64,000 bases of DNA from Azoarcus sp. (GTDB lineage: Bacteria > Pseudomonadota > Gammaproteobacteria > Burkholderiales > Rhodocyclaceae). This document shows positions 11,897-24,369 of the stretch, piece after piece. The stretch's first letter is position 1, and each line of letters starts with the position of its first letter. The notes beneath the pieces were generated by a model that saw only the letters and a list, made by a program, of their open reading frames with translations, was not told the DNA's origin and did no database searches. The translations under genes were made by a program, and so were the position numbers. The stretch covers positions 1-64,000 of the forward strand of contig DYFV01000011.1 in the NCBI GenBank assembly GCA_020725025.1. Direction: 5' to 3'.

Positions 11897-13147
11897 ATGA
11901 ATGCCCCTTCCGAGCGCCCCGCTTGCGCCCTGCCGCGCCACGCCACCCGCCAGGTGCGGGTCGGTCGCGTGCTGATCGGCTCCGAGGCGCCGGTGGTGGT
12001 GCAGTCGATGACCAACACCGACACCGCCGACGTGCTTGCCACCGCCATGCAGGTGGCCGAGCTCGCGCGCGCCGGCTCCGAGCTGGTGCGCATCACCGTC
12101 AACAACGACGCCGCGGCGCGTGCCGTCCCGCACATCCGCGACCGATTGCTGGCGCTGAACGTCGACGTCCCACTGGTGGGCGACTTCCACTACAACGGCC
12201 ATCGGCTCCTCGCCGACTACCCGGCCTGCGCCGAGGCGCTCGCCAAGCTGCGCATCAACCCGGGCAATGTGGGCGCCGGCGCGAAGCGCGACCCGCAGTT
12301 CGCGGCCATCGTGGAGATGGCCTGCCGCTACGACAAGCCGGTGCGCATCGGCGTGAACTGGGGCAGTCTCGACCAGGCGGTGCTCGCGCGCATCATGGAC
12401 GCGAACGGCAAGCGCGCGGTGCCGCTCGACGCCGGCGCCGTGATGCGCGAGGCGCTCGTCGTCTCTGCCCTGGAGTCGGCCGCGAAGGCCGAGGAGTACG
12501 GGCTCCCGGGCGACCGCATCATCCTCTCCGCCAAGGTCTCGAGCGTGCAGGACCTCATCGCCGTCTACCGCGAGCTCGCTCGGCGCAGCGATTATCCGCT
12601 GCACCTCGGGCTCACCGAGGCGGGCATGGGTTCGAAAGGCATCGTGGCCTCGACGGCGGCGCTCGCGGTGCTGCTTCAGGAAGGGATTGGCGATACCATA
12701 CGCATATCGCTCACGCCGGAGCCGGGCGGCAGCCGTACCCAGGAGGTGGTGGTCGCGCAGGAGATCCTGCAGACGATGGGGCTGCGCGCGTTCACCCCGA
12801 TGGTGACCGCCTGCCCGGGTTGCGGACGTACCACCAGCACCTTCTTCCAGGAGCTGGCGGGCGGCATCCAGTCCTACGTACGCGAGCAGATGCCGGTGTG
12901 GCGGGAGCAGTACGACGGCGTCGAGAACATGACGCTCGCGGTGATGGGCTGCGTAGTGAACGGGCCGGGCGAGAGCAAGCATGCCAACATCGGCATCTCC
13001 CTGCCCGGCACCGGCGAGACGCCTGCCGCTCCGGTGTTCGTGGACGGGGTCAAGACCGTGACCCTGCGCGGGGACAACATCGCCGCCGAGTTCAAGGCCA
13101 TCGTGGATGACTACGTGGCGACGAAGTATACGAAGAAGACGAGCTGA
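11897..13147 (+). CDS. ispG: 4-hydroxy-3-methylbut-2-enyl-diphosphate synthase
   Basis: [57 protein letters not shown]. Confidence 0.96.
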   Translation: MNAPSERPACALPRHATRQVRVGRVLIGSEAPVVVQSMTNTDTADVLATAMQVAELARAGSELVRITVNNDAAARAVPHIRDRLLALNVDVPLVGDFHYNGHRLLADYPACAEALAKLRINPGNVGAGAKRDPQFAAIVEMACRYDKPVRIGVNWGSLDQAVLARIMDANGKRAVPLDAGAVMREALVVSALESAAKAEEYGLPGDRIILSAKVSSVQDLIAVYRELARRSDYPLHLGLTEAGMGSKGIVASTAALAVLLQEGIGDTIRISLTPEPGGSRTQEVVVAQEILQTMGLRAFTPMVTACPGCGRTTSTFFQELAGGIQSYVREQMPVWREQYDGVENMTLAVMGCVVNGPGESKHANIGISLPGTGETPAAPVFVDGVKTVTLRGDNIAAEFKAIVDDYVATKYTKKTS

Positions 13148-13150
13148 AGC

Positions 13151-14473
13151 GTGCTCATGACAGAGAAGAAAACGACCATCCAGGCCCTCCAGGCGGTGCG
13201 CGGGATGAACGACATCCTGCCCGACGAAGCGGAGGTGTGGGAGCACTTCGAGGACATCGTTCGCGACTGGCTGAAGAGCTACGGCTACCGCCCGATCCGC
13301 ATGCCCATCGTCGAGCCCACGCCGCTCTTCAAGCGCGCCATCGGCGAGGTCACCGACATCGTCGAGAAGGAGATGTATTCCTTCGAGGATGCCCTGAACG
13401 GCGAGCAGCTCACGCTGCGCCCGGAAGGTACCGCTTCGTGCGTGCGGGCGGTCATCCAGCACAAGCTGCTGCACGGCGGCGGCGGGCACCGCCTGTACTA
13501 CCACGGCCCGATGTTCCGCCACGAGCGCCCTCAGAAAGGCCGTTATCGCCAGTTCCACCAGATCGGGGTCGAGGCGCTCGGCTTCGAGGGACCGGACATC
13601 GACGCCGAGCACATCCTCATGTGCGCGCGCCTTTGGGACGATCTCGGGCTGGAGGACGTGAGCCTCGAGCTCAACTCGCTGGGCTCCTCCGAGGAGCGCG
13701 CGCGGCACCGGGCCGAGCTCGTCGCCTACCTGCAGGCCCACGAGGCGCGCCTCGACGAGGACGGCAAGCGGCGCCTGCACACCAACCCGCTGCGCATCCT
13801 CGACACCAAGAATCCCGAGCTGCAGGACCTGGTCGAAGCCGCGCCGCGGCTCGTGGACTTCCTCGGCGAGGAGTCGCTCAAGCATTTCGAAGGGGTGCAG
13901 GCGCTGCTCAAGGACGCCGGCGTCCACTTCCGCATCAATCACCGCCTGGTGCGCGGCCTCGACTACTACAATCGCACGGTATTCGAATGGGTGACCACCC
14001 GTCTCGGCGCGCAGGGCACGGTGTGTGCCGGAGGGCGCTACGACGGCCTGGTCGAGCAGCTGGGCGGCAGGCCCGCGCCGGCCGCCGGTTTCGCCATGGG
14101 CGTGGAGCGCCTGCTGGCGTTGTGGCGTGAAAGCGGCGGGGGCGGCGAAACCGCGCAGCCCGACGTGTACGTGGTGCACCAGGGCGAGCAGGCGCTGCGG
14201 CTCGCCTTCCGCGCTGCGGAAGCCTTGCGCGGGCACGGCTTTGCCGTGCTGGCCCACTGCGGCGGGGGCAGCTTCAAGTCGCAGATGAAGAAAGCCGATG
14301 CCAGCGGCGCCCAACTGGCGGTAGTGATCGGCGAGGACGAGGCCGCTGCCGGCGAGGTGGGCCTGAAACCCCTGCGCGGACCGGGCGGCCAGCAGCGCGT
14401 CGCCCTGGAGGGCCTGGCCGACGCCGTGGCCGAATGCCTGTTTACAGAGGAAGAAGACGATGGCGGTGTATGA
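13151..14473 (+). CDS. hisS: histidyl-tRNA synthetase
   Basis: [48 protein letters not shown]. Confidence 0.95.
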   Translation: MLMTEKKTTIQALQAVRGMNDILPDEAEVWEHFEDIVRDWLKSYGYRPIRMPIVEPTPLFKRAIGEVTDIVEKEMYSFEDALNGEQLTLRPEGTASCVRAVIQHKLLHGGGGHRLYYHGPMFRHERPQKGRYRQFHQIGVEALGFEGPDIDAEHILMCARLWDDLGLEDVSLELNSLGSSEERARHRAELVAYLQAHEARLDEDGKRRLHTNPLRILDTKNPELQDLVEAAPRLVDFLGEESLKHFEGVQALLKDAGVHFRINHRLVRGLDYYNRTVFEWVTTRLGAQGTVCAGGRYDGLVEQLGGRPAPAAGFAMGVERLLALWRESGGGGETAQPDVYVVHQGEQALRLAFRAAEALRGHGFAVLAHCGGGSFKSQMKKADASGAQLAVVIGEDEAAAGEVGLKPLRGPGGQQRVALEGLADAVAECLFTEEEDDGGV

Positions 14474-15107
14474 CCTGGAAGAGCAGGAGCAGATATCCGA
14501 GCTCAAGGCGTGGTGGGAGCAGTACGGCAAGCTCGTGACCGCGATCGCGCTGGCCGCGGCGCTGGCCTCCGTGGGCTGGCAGGGGATGAAGTGGTACCAG
14601 AACAGGCAGGCCTCCGAGGCCAGCGCCCTGTACGCCACCGTCCAGGAAGCAGCCGAGCGGGGTGAAGCGCAGAAGGCGCGCGAGGCGGCCGGACGCATCA
14701 TCGAGAACTACTCCGGCACGGCCTATGCCGAGATGGCCGCGCTCGTCTCCTCCGACGTGCAGTTCTCCGCCGGCGAGGCCCAGAACGCGCGCGCCCAGCT
14801 CGAATGGCTGGCCACCGAGGGGAGCGACCCGCTGCTGCGCGACCTCGCGCGGCTGCGCCTTGCGACGGTGCTCTTCGACGCCGGCGACCACGCCGCCGCC
14901 CTCGCGCAGCTCGGACCGGAGCCTGTCGCTTCGCTCAAGGCGCGCTTCGAGGATCTGCGCGGCGACCTGCAGGCGGCCGCGGGCCAGCCCCAGGCAGCGC
15001 GCGCCGCCTACCAGGCCGCGCTCGACGCGCTGGCCGGCGGCGACGGCCAGGGGGCGGACTCGCTGCGCGAGGTCGTGCGCGTGAAGATGCAGGCGCTGGA
15101 GGGTTGA
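14460..15107 (+). CDS. yfgM: YfgM-family tetratricopeptide protein
   Basis: [46 protein letters not shown]; between hisS and bamB. Confidence 0.88.
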   Translation: MAVYDLEEQEQISELKAWWEQYGKLVTAIALAAALASVGWQGMKWYQNRQASEASALYATVQEAAERGEAQKAREAAGRIIENYSGTAYAEMAALVSSDVQFSAGEAQNARAQLEWLATEGSDPLLRDLARLRLATVLFDAGDHAAALAQLGPEPVASLKARFEDLRGDLQAAAGQPQAARAAYQAALDALAGGDGQGADSLREVVRVKMQALEG

Positions 15108-15109
15108 CG

Positions 15110-16261
15110 ATGCGACGCATGCCTTCGATCCTGCTGGCCGCCGGCGCAATCGTGCTCGGCGCAGGTTGCTCCTCCCTCAACCCATTCGCGAGCTCCGGCC
15201 CCAAGCCGGCGGAGCTCGTGGCCATCCAGCCCGCGGCCGAGCTCGCCTCGCAGTGGCAGGCGCGCATCGGTGACGCCGGTCCTTACGTGTTCCGCCCGGC
15301 GGTGGTGGGCGAAGACGTCTTCGCCGCCGCCCATGACGGCAGCGTCGCCCGCTACCAGAGCGGGCGTGCGACGTGGACGACCGACCTGGATACGCGGCTC
15401 TCCGCAGGCGTCGGCAGCGACGGTCGCCTGGCGGTCGTGGTGGGCGCCGATGGCGAAGTCATCGCCCTCGATGCCGCCAGCGGCGCCGAGCGCTGGCGCG
15501 CCGCGTCCCGCGCCGAGGTCCTCGTGCCGCCGGCCGTGAGCGACACTGTGGTGGTCGTGCGCACTTCCGACAGCCGCCTCATCGCCTTCGATGCCAAGGA
15601 CGGCTCTCAGCGCTGGGTCTACCAGCGCTCCACGCCGCCGCTGGCGCTGCGCAGCTTCTCCGGCATGACCCTGCAGGGCAACACGGTGGTGGCCGGCTAC
15701 CCGGGTGGCAAGGTCGCGGCGGTGAACCTCGCCAACGGCGGCGCGGTATGGGAGCTCACCGTGGCCTCGCCACGCGGAGCGACCGAGCTCGAACGGGTGG
15801 CCGACGTCGCCGGCACGCCGGTGATCGGACGCCGCGACCTGTGCGCGGTGACCTATCAGGGGCGCGCTGCCTGCTTCGATGCGAGCAACGGCAACGCCAT
15901 GTGGTCGCGCGAGTTCTCGAGCAGCGTGGGCATGGACCGCGACAGCCGCTTCGTCTTCATCACCGACGAGAACGACGCGGTACACGCCCTCGATGCCGCG
16001 ACCGGGGCTTCGGTTTGGAAGCAGGACGCGCTCGCGCGGCGGGGTGTCTCGCGTCCGGCGGTGGTCGGCGACTTCGTCGCGGTGGGCGACAGCGAAGGCT
16101 ACCTGCACCTGCTCGAGCGCGAGACGGGTGAATTCGCGGCGCGGACGCGCGTCGACAGCAGCGCGATCGCCGCCGATCCCGTGGCCCTCGGTGGGAGCAC
16201 CGTGCTGGTCCAGTCGCGGGGGGGCACCGTGCAGGCCTTCGAGGCGAAAGGACTGAAGTGA
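15110..16261 (+). CDS. bamB: outer membrane protein assembly factor BamB
   Basis: Lipoprotein signal ([11 protein letters not shown]), PQQ-like beta-propeller repeats ([21 protein letters not shown]...). Confidence 0.92.
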   Translation: MRRMPSILLAAGAIVLGAGCSSLNPFASSGPKPAELVAIQPAAELASQWQARIGDAGPYVFRPAVVGEDVFAAAHDGSVARYQSGRATWTTDLDTRLSAGVGSDGRLAVVVGADGEVIALDAASGAERWRAASRAEVLVPPAVSDTVVVVRTSDSRLIAFDAKDGSQRWVYQRSTPPLALRSFSGMTLQGNTVVAGYPGGKVAAVNLANGGAVWELTVASPRGATELERVADVAGTPVIGRRDLCAVTYQGRAACFDASNGNAMWSREFSSSVGMDRDSRFVFITDENDAVHALDAATGASVWKQDALARRGVSRPAVVGDFVAVGDSEGYLHLLERETGEFAARTRVDSSAIAADPVALGGSTVLVQSRGGTVQAFEAKGLK

Positions 16262-17586
16262 ACCCCACGATCGTCCTGGTCGGCCGGCCCAACGTCGGCA
16301 AGTCGACCCTGTTCAACCGGCTGACCAAGACCCGCGACGCGCTGGTCGCCGATCAGCCCGGGCTCACGCGCGACCGCCACTACGGCATCGGGCGGGTGGG
16401 CGAGCGCGACTATCTGGTGGTCGATACCGCCGGCTTCGACCCGGTGGCCAAGGAAGGCATCATGCACGAGATGGCGCGCCAGGCCGAACAGGCGATCGCC
16501 GAAGCCGACGTGCTGCTCTTCCTGGTGGACGGCCGCGCCGGCCTCACCCCGCACGACGAGCAGATCGCCGCGCGCCTGCGCCGCGCCGACCGCCCCGTGC
16601 TGGTGGTGGTGAACAAGGCCGAGGGCATGGACCGGGCGCTGGTCGCGGCCGAGTTCCATGCCCTCGGGCTGGGCACGCCGCTGCCGGTGTCGGCGGCCCA
16701 CGGCGACGGGGTGCGACAGCTCGTGGAGCTCGCCCTCGCGCCCTTCCCGGTGGAGCCGGAGCCGCCCGAGGATGTGGAGAAGGGGCCGCGCATCGCCATC
16801 GTGGGGCGCCCCAACGTCGGGAAGTCGACCCTGATCAACAGCCTCCTCGGCGAGGAGCGGGTGATCGCCTTCGACATGCCGGGCACCACCCGTGATGCGA
16901 TCTCGATTCCCTTCGAGCGTGACGGACGCCAGTACACGCTGATCGACACGGCCGGATTGCGGCGGCGCGGCAAGGTGTTCGAGGCGATCGAGAAGTTCTC
17001 GGTCATCAAGACCCTGCAAGCCATCGAGCAGGCGAATGTGGTGGTGCTGGTGCTCGATGCGGCACAGGACATTTCCGAGCAGGACGCGCACATCGCCGGC
17101 TTCATCCTCGACGCCGGGCGCGCCCTCGTGGTGGCGGTGAACAAGTGGGACGCGGTCGACGACTACCGCCGCGAGCGGGTGAAGGTCGATATCGCGCGGA
17201 AATTGAACTTTCTGTCCTTTGCCCGCTTCCATTACATTTCCGCGCTCAAGGGCGCCGGAGTGGCTACCGTCATGAAGTCGGTCGATGCCGCGTACGCGGC
17301 GGCGATGGTGAATCTCGCCACGCCGCGGCTCACCCGCACCCTGCAGGCGGCGCTCGCCAAGCAGGCGCCGCCGCGGCACGGCATCTTCCGGCCCAAGATG
17401 CGCTATGCCCACCAGGGAGGGAGCAATCCACCGGTGGTGGTGATTCACGGCACGGGGCTGGAGCACGTGCCGGCCGCCTACGTGCGCTTTCTCGAGCGGA
17501 CCTTCATGGAAGCGTTCAAACTGCAGGGCACGCCGTTGCGCATCCAGTTCCGTACTGCGCACAATCCATTTGCAGCAAAGGAATGA
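16258..17586 (+). CDS. der: GTPase Der (EngA)
   Basis: Two G domains ([35 protein letters not shown]), KH-like C-terminus; GTG start. Confidence 0.96.
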   Translation: MNPTIVLVGRPNVGKSTLFNRLTKTRDALVADQPGLTRDRHYGIGRVGERDYLVVDTAGFDPVAKEGIMHEMARQAEQAIAEADVLLFLVDGRAGLTPHDEQIAARLRRADRPVLVVVNKAEGMDRALVAAEFHALGLGTPLPVSAAHGDGVRQLVELALAPFPVEPEPPEDVEKGPRIAIVGRPNVGKSTLINSLLGEERVIAFDMPGTTRDAISIPFERDGRQYTLIDTAGLRRRGKVFEAIEKFSVIKTLQAIEQANVVVLVLDAAQDISEQDAHIAGFILDAGRALVVAVNKWDAVDDYRRERVKVDIARKLNFLSFARFHYISALKGAGVATVMKSVDAAYAAAMVNLATPRLTRTLQAALAKQAPPRHGIFRPKMRYAHQGGSNPPVVVIHGTGLEHVPAAYVRFLERTFMEAFKLQGTPLRIQFRTAHNPFAAKE

Positions 17587-17678
17587 ATTCCACACCGGGA
17601 TCACATGCGCATTGCCATGTGGCGATGCAACATGAAATCCTATACATTGTCAAAAATAGAAAACATCGAGGTTAGAAC

Positions 17679-17924
17679 ATGAGCAATAAGGGGCAACTTC
17701 TACAAGACCCGTTTCTGAACACCCTGCGCCGCGAGCACATCCCGGTTTCGATCTATCTCGTCAACGGCATCAAGCTCCAGGGGCAGATCGAGTCCTTCGA
17801 CCAATACGTGGTCCTGCTCAAGAACACCGTCACCCAGATGGTCTACAAGCACGCCATTTCGACCGTGGTGCCGGCGCGCCCCGTCAATATCCAGCAACAG
17901 GATCCGGGTGAAGGCAATAGCTGA
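17679..17924 (+). CDS. hfq: RNA chaperone Hfq
   Basis: [49 protein letters not shown]...[10 protein letters not shown]. Confidence 0.98.
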   Translation: MSNKGQLLQDPFLNTLRREHIPVSIYLVNGIKLQGQIESFDQYVVLLKNTVTQMVYKHAISTVVPARPVNIQQQDPGEGNS

Positions 17925-17965
17925 CCGAACGACCTGCGGCCGCCGTCCGGCCGGCCGCCACTGCG

Positions 17966-19123
17966 ATGTTTGAGCGTCCCGATGCGGGCGAGCGGGCGGT
18001 GCTCGTCCAGCTCGATCTGAACCAGGGGGCGCTCGCCGAACGCCTCTCCGAGCTTGAATTGCTGACGGCCAGCGCCGGCGCCAGCGTCGAGGCGGTCGTG
18101 GAAGGGCGTCGCGCCAAACCCGATCCGGCGCTCTTCGCCGGGCGGGGCAAGGTGGAAGAGATCGGTCAGGCGCTGCGCGCGCACGCCGCCGATCTCGTGG
18201 TCTTCAATCACGCCCTGTCGCCCGCGCAACAGCGCAACCTCGAGCGCGAGCTCCAGTGTCGCGTCATCGACCGCACCGCGCTGATCCTCGACATCTTCGC
18301 CCAGCGCGCTCGCAGCCACGAGGGCAAGCTGCAGGTGGAGCTCGCTCAGCTCGATCACCTGTCGACCCGGCTCGTGCGAGGGTGGACCCACCTGGAACGC
18401 CAGAAAGGCGGCATCGGCCTGCGCGGCCCCGGCGAGACCCAGCTCGAGACCGACCGCCGTCTGCTCGGGGCACGGGTCAAGATGCTGAAGTCCCGTCTGG
18501 CGCGCATCGAGAAGCAGCGCCGCGTGCGGCGGCGGGGGCGCGAGCGAGGCGGCGTGTTGTCGGTGTCCCTGGTGGGCTACACCAACGCCGGCAAGTCGAC
18601 CCTGTTCAACGCGCTCACCAAGGCCGGCAGCTATGCGGCCGACCAGCTGTTCGCCACGCTGGATACCACTTCGAGACGGCTCTATCTCGGTGACGCAGGG
18701 AACGTTGTGTTGTCCGACACGGTCGGATTCATCCGTGACCTGCCGCATGCGCTGGTCGCGGCCTTTCACGCCACCCTGGAGGAGACCGCCAACGCCGACT
18801 TGTTGCTCCACGTGGTCGATGCGGCGAGCGCCGACAAGGAGGCGCAGATCGATGCGGTAAACGAGGTTCTGGCCGAGATCGGCGCGGGCGACGTTCCGCA
18901 GATCATGGTCATGAACAAGATCGACCTGACCCAGGCGCTGGCGGGAGTTCGGCGCGACGAGTGTGGTAAGATCGTGCGCGTTTTTTTGAGCGCCAGGACC
19001 GGCGAGGGACTCGATCTGCTCCGCGAGGCGCTGGCGGAGGCGGCCCGCCGCGCCGCCGGCGCAGAGCCGCCGACGGAGTCCGCCCCGATCGACTCCGAAA
19101 TCCATCATCCTGTTCAATCGTGA
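17966..19123 (+). CDS. hflX: GTPase HflX
   Basis: RLVRGWTHLERQKGGIGLRGPGETQLETDRR; VSLVGYTNAGKSTLFNALT. Confidence 0.96.
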   Translation: MFERPDAGERAVLVQLDLNQGALAERLSELELLTASAGASVEAVVEGRRAKPDPALFAGRGKVEEIGQALRAHAADLVVFNHALSPAQQRNLERELQCRVIDRTALILDIFAQRARSHEGKLQVELAQLDHLSTRLVRGWTHLERQKGGIGLRGPGETQLETDRRLLGARVKMLKSRLARIEKQRRVRRRGRERGGVLSVSLVGYTNAGKSTLFNALTKAGSYAADQLFATLDTTSRRLYLGDAGNVVLSDTVGFIRDLPHALVAAFHATLEETANADLLLHVVDAASADKEAQIDAVNEVLAEIGAGDVPQIMVMNKIDLTQALAGVRRDECGKIVRVFLSARTGEGLDLLREALAEAARRAAGAEPPTESAPIDSEIHHPVQS

Positions 19124-19137
19124 TTACGGGCATCCTA

Positions 19138-20400
19138 ATGTCACTCAATGATCCACGCTGGGGAAACCAGGGGAACGACGACGGCAAGCGCGGCGACGGC
19201 AATCGCGGCGGCAATCAGGGGCCGCCGGACCTGGAGGATATCTGGCGCGATTTCAACCAGCGCCTGTCCGGCATCTTCGGCGGCAAGCGCGGGCGGGGCA
19301 CCGGCGGTAACGGGGGTAACGGCGGTCCGCAGTTGCCCCAGGTCTCTTTCCGCCAGTTCGGCGGCGGCGTCGGCGCACTGATTGTTCTGATTCTCGTGGT
19401 TTGGCTGGCGAGCGGCTTCTACATCGTGGATGCCAACCAGCGCGGCGTGGTGTTGCGCTTCGGCGAGTACACGCACACGACGGATCCCGGTCTGCGCTGG
19501 CGCTTGCCCTATCCGATCGAGAGCCACGAGATCGTGGACCTCACCGGCGTACGTACGGTGGAAGTCGGCTATCGCGGCTCCGAGCGGAACAAGGTGCTGC
19601 GCGAAGCGCTGATGCTCACCGACGACGAGAACATCATCAACATCCAGTTCGCGGTGCAGTACGTGCTCTCCAGCCCGGAGAACTATCTCTTCAACAACCG
19701 CTTCCCGGACGACACGGTGATCCAGGCGGCGGAAACCGCGATGCGCGAGATCGTCGGCAAGAGCAAGATGGACTTCGTGCTCTACGAAGGCCGCGAGCAG
19801 ATCGCAGCCACCGCTCTCTCGCTGATGCAGAAGATCCTCGACCGCTACGAGACGGGCATCCTGATTTCCCGCGTCACCATGCAGAACGCTCAGCCTCCCG
19901 AGCAGGTGCAGGCGGCGTTCGACGACGCGGTGAAGGCCGGCCAGGACCGCGAGCGGCTGCGCAACGAGGGCGAAGCCTACGCCAACGACGTCATCCCGCG
20001 TGCCCGCGGTACGGCTTCCCGCCTGATCGAGGAAGCCAACGCCTACCGGGAGCGGGTGGTGGCGAATGCCGAGGGTGAGGCGGACCGCTTCAACCAGGTG
20101 CTCGCCGAATACCGGCGCGCACCCGAGGTGACGCGCGAGCGCTTGTACCTGGAGACCATGCAGCAAGTGATGTCCAACAGCAGCAAGTTGATGATCGACG
20201 CCAAGGGCAACGGGAATCTGCTGGTCCTCCCGCTCGACAAGCTTATGCAGGCGGGCAGTGCGCCGTCGCAGGAGGATGCCCCGGCGGTGACCACGCCGAC
20301 GCCGATGCCGGCGCCGGTGAGCCGTACCGACAATTCGGGGGATTTGCGCAGTCGCGATCGGGGTGACCTGATGCGCTCGCGCGAGCGGGGAGAGCGGTGA
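19138..20400 (+). CDS. hflK: FtsH protease activity modulator HflK
   Basis: SLNDPRWG start, Gly-rich N-terminus, SPFH domain; ATG chosen within ORF 19120..20400. Confidence 0.95.
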   Translation: MSLNDPRWGNQGNDDGKRGDGNRGGNQGPPDLEDIWRDFNQRLSGIFGGKRGRGTGGNGGNGGPQLPQVSFRQFGGGVGALIVLILVVWLASGFYIVDANQRGVVLRFGEYTHTTDPGLRWRLPYPIESHEIVDLTGVRTVEVGYRGSERNKVLREALMLTDDENIINIQFAVQYVLSSPENYLFNNRFPDDTVIQAAETAMREIVGKSKMDFVLYEGREQIAATALSLMQKILDRYETGILISRVTMQNAQPPEQVQAAFDDAVKAGQDRERLRNEGEAYANDVIPRARGTASRLIEEANAYRERVVANAEGEADRFNQVLAEYRRAPEVTRERLYLETMQQVMSNSSKLMIDAKGNGNLLVLPLDKLMQAGSAPSQEDAPAVTTPTPMPAPVSRTDNSGDLRSRDRGDLMRSRERGER

Positions 20401-21281
20401 TGCGTGACAGGATGCCTTTCATTGCGGGGGTGCTGCTCTTCATCGGGGCGCTGGCCTCGATGTCGCTCTTCACCGTCGATCAGCGCCAGTTCGCCATCGT
20501 GTTCCAGCTGGGCGAGGTGAAGGAAGTCATCAGCAAGCCCGGCCTGAACTTCAAGTGGCCGATGATCCAGAACGTCCGCTATTTCGACCGGCGCATCCTG
20601 ACCATGGATACGCCCGAGCCGGAGCGTTTCATCACCGCCGAGAAGAAGAACGTGCTGGTCGACCACTTCGTGAAGTGGCGCATCGTCGATCCGCAGCTCT
20701 ACTACGTGTCGGTGGCCGGCGACGAGGTGCGTGCCCGCACCCGGCTGCTGCAGACGGTCAACGCCGGCCTGCGGGAGGAATTCGGCCGCCGCACGGTGCA
20801 TGACGTGGTCTCCGGCGAGCGCGACCAGATCATGGAGGACATGCGCAGCCGTGCCGACCAGGATGCGCGCAAGATCGGCGTGCAGATCGTCGACGTGCGC
20901 CTGAAGCGGGTCGACCTGCCGCTCGAGGTGTCCGAGTCGGTCTATCGCCGCATGGAGGCCGAGCGCAAGCGCGTGGCCAACGAGCTGCGCTCGGAAGGTG
21001 GCGCGATCGCCGAAAAGATTCGCGCCGACGCCGACCGCCAGCGCGAGGTGATCATCGCCGAGGCCTACCGCGAGGCGCAGCAGATCAAGGGTGCGGGCGA
21101 TGCCAAGGCCACGGCGATCTACGCCCAGGCCTACGGACAGAACGCGGAGTTCTACTCCTTCTACCGCAGCCTGGAAGCCTACCGGGAAAGCTTCGCGGAC
21201 AAGAGCGACGTGCTCGTCGTCGATCCGAGCTCCGAGTTCTTCAAGTTCATGAAGGGGTCGGGCGGGGCGCGCAAGAACTGA
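20397..21281 (+). CDS. hflC: protease modulator HflC
   Basis: SPFH domain; SLFTVDQRQFAIVFQLGEVKEVISKPGLNFKWPMIQNVRYFDRR. Confidence 0.95.
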   Translation: MMRDRMPFIAGVLLFIGALASMSLFTVDQRQFAIVFQLGEVKEVISKPGLNFKWPMIQNVRYFDRRILTMDTPEPERFITAEKKNVLVDHFVKWRIVDPQLYYVSVAGDEVRARTRLLQTVNAGLREEFGRRTVHDVVSGERDQIMEDMRSRADQDARKIGVQIVDVRLKRVDLPLEVSESVYRRMEAERKRVANELRSEGGAIAEKIRADADRQREVIIAEAYREAQQIKGAGDAKATAIYAQAYGQNAEFYSFYRSLEAYRESFADKSDVLVVDPSSEFFKFMKGSGGARKN

Positions 21282-21285
21282 CCCG

Positions 21286-21471
21286 ATGGGCTCCAGCCTG
21301 CTGATGGCCTTCGCACTGATGCTGGTGATCGAAGGCATCCTGCCCTTTGTCGCGCCCGCCGCCTGGCGCGACACTTTCTTGCGCCTGGCCCAGATGGCCG
21401 ACGGCCAGATCCGCTTCGTCGGACTGTCGTCGATGCTGTTGGGCCTCGCGCTCCTGTGGCTGCTTAGTTGA
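21286..21471 (+). CDS. DUF2065 family small membrane protein
   Basis: 61-aa two-TM protein between hflC and hisZ. Confidence 0.85.
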   Translation: MGSSLLMAFALMLVIEGILPFVAPAAWRDTFLRLAQMADGQIRFVGLSSMLLGLALLWLLS

Positions 21472-21478
21472 ATTGAAC

Positions 21479-22633
21479 ATGCGCTGGGTTCTTCCCGATC
21501 ACATCCAGGACGCGCTGCCGTCCGAGGCAGAGAAGCTCGAGCGGGTGCGCAGGCGCCTGCTCGACGCCTTCCGCACCCACGGCTACCAGCTGGTGATGCC
21601 GCCGCTGCTCGAGTACCTCGACTCGCTCACCACCGGCGCCGGCCAGGACCTCAAGCTGCGCACCTTCAAGCTGGTCGACCAGCTCTCCGGCCGCACCATG
21701 GGCGTGCGCGCGGACATGACCCCCCAGGTGGCTCGCATCGACGCCCACCTGCTCAACCGCGGTGGCGTCTCGCGGCTGTGCTACTGCGGCAGCGTGCTGC
21801 ACACCCTGCCGTCCACGCTTACCGCGACCCGCGAGCCGCTGCAGCTCGGCGCCGAGCTCTACGGCCATGCCGGGCTCGAGGCCGACATCGAGGTGATTCG
21901 CCTCCTGGCGGAAGTGATGCGGCTGGCCGAAGTCCCCGCGAGCCGCATCGACATCGGGCATGTCGGGCTCTTTCGCGTGCTCGCCGCCCGCGCCGGACTG
22001 GTGCCCGAGCGGGAGGAGGAGCTCTTCGACCTGCTGCAGGCGAAGGACATCCCGGGGCTGCGCGAGCTGCTCGCCGGCGTGGCCGAGCCGGTACGCGGCG
22101 CGCTGCTCGCCCTGCCGGGTCTCTACGGTGGCGCCGAGGTGCTCGACGCGGCGCAGGCCTGTCTGCCCGACGACGCCGAAATCGACGCCGCGCTTGCCGA
22201 CCTGCGGCGTCTGGCGGCGGCCCTCGCCGATCTGCCGATCAGCTTCGATCTGGCGGATCTGCGCGGCTACCACTACCACACCGGTGTGGTGTTCGCGGCC
22301 TACGGTGGCGGCTCGCCGGCGGCGCTCGCCCTGGGCGGGCGCTATGACAGCATCGGCGCGTCCTTCGGCCGCGCGCGGGCGGCCACCGGCTTCAGCCTGG
22401 ACCTGCGCGAGTTGGTGCTGCGCCTGCCCGATGCGGCGCAGCCGGGAGCGATCCTCGCGCCGGCCGAGGACGACGCGGCGCTCGCCGAGGCGGTCGCCCG
22501 CCTGCGCCAGCAGGGCGAAATCGTCATGACGGCCTTGCCCGGCCATGACGGATGCTGGAACGAGGCCGGTTGCGACCGGCAGCTCATCAGGCGCGACGGC
22601 CGGTGGACGGTCGAGGCGCTTCAGGGAGAATGA
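21479..22633 (+). CDS. hisZ: ATP phosphoribosyltransferase regulatory subunit
   Basis: [27 protein letters not shown]; HisS-like fold between hflC and purA. Confidence 0.93.
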   Translation: MRWVLPDHIQDALPSEAEKLERVRRRLLDAFRTHGYQLVMPPLLEYLDSLTTGAGQDLKLRTFKLVDQLSGRTMGVRADMTPQVARIDAHLLNRGGVSRLCYCGSVLHTLPSTLTATREPLQLGAELYGHAGLEADIEVIRLLAEVMRLAEVPASRIDIGHVGLFRVLAARAGLVPEREEELFDLLQAKDIPGLRELLAGVAEPVRGALLALPGLYGGAEVLDAAQACLPDDAEIDAALADLRRLAAALADLPISFDLADLRGYHYHTGVVFAAYGGGSPAALALGGRYDSIGASFGRARAATGFSLDLRELVLRLPDAAQPGAILAPAEDDAALAEAVARLRQQGEIVMTALPGHDGCWNEAGCDRQLIRRDGRWTVEALQGE

Positions 22634-22638
22634 AGTAA

Positions 22639-23949
<1,311 letters not shown>

Positions 23950-23960
23950 CCCGGAAATGA

Positions 23961-23988
23961 AAAAGGCCGGTCGATCGACCGGCCTTTT
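23961..23988. terminator. Bidirectional terminator between purA and tRNA-Leu
   Basis: 28-nt perfect palindrome AAAAGGCCGGTCGATCGACCGGCCTTTT. Confidence 0.9.
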
Positions 23989-23996
23989 CGCGATAC

Positions 23997-24081
23997 TGGT
24001 GCCCAGAAGAGGACTCGAACCTCCACGCCTTGCGGCACTGGTACCTGAAACCAGCGCGTCTACCAATTCCGCCATCTGGGC
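23997..24081 (-). tRNA. tRNA-Leu (anticodon CAG), CCA encoded
   Basis: Reverse complement GCCCAGATGGCGGAATTGGTAGACGCGCTGGTTTCAGGTACCAGTGCCGCAAGGCGTGGAGGTTCGAGTCCTCTTCTGGGCACCA; class II tRNA. Confidence 0.96.
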
Positions 24082-24210
24082 TGAAGCGGCGATTATAGCG
24101 ATTCGTCGATCGGGGCGGAAGCCCTGCAGTGCGATCCCGTACTGCCTGGGAGAGAGTCCGCAATGGGAACGGGCGGAAAGCCCCGAGCGTGCGGGTATGA
24201 GAAAGGCAAC

Positions 24211-24236
24211 AAAAAAGCCGACACTCGGTCGGCTTT
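24211..24236 (-). terminator. Terminator for the upstream tRNA-Leu copy
   Basis: Minus strand: AAAGCCGACCGAGTGTCGGCTTTTTT hairpin with U-tract. Confidence 0.75.
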
Positions 24237-24246
24237 CCTGTAGAAC

Positions 24247-24331
<85 letters not shown>

Positions 24332-24369
24332 AAGAGCCGCGCATTATAAGCATCAAAACGAGAAAGTCA

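Noticed and set aside
11168-14701. 1177-aa minus-strand ORF antisense to rodZ-ispG-hisS
   Set aside because: Same GC-driven artefact; no domain signature.
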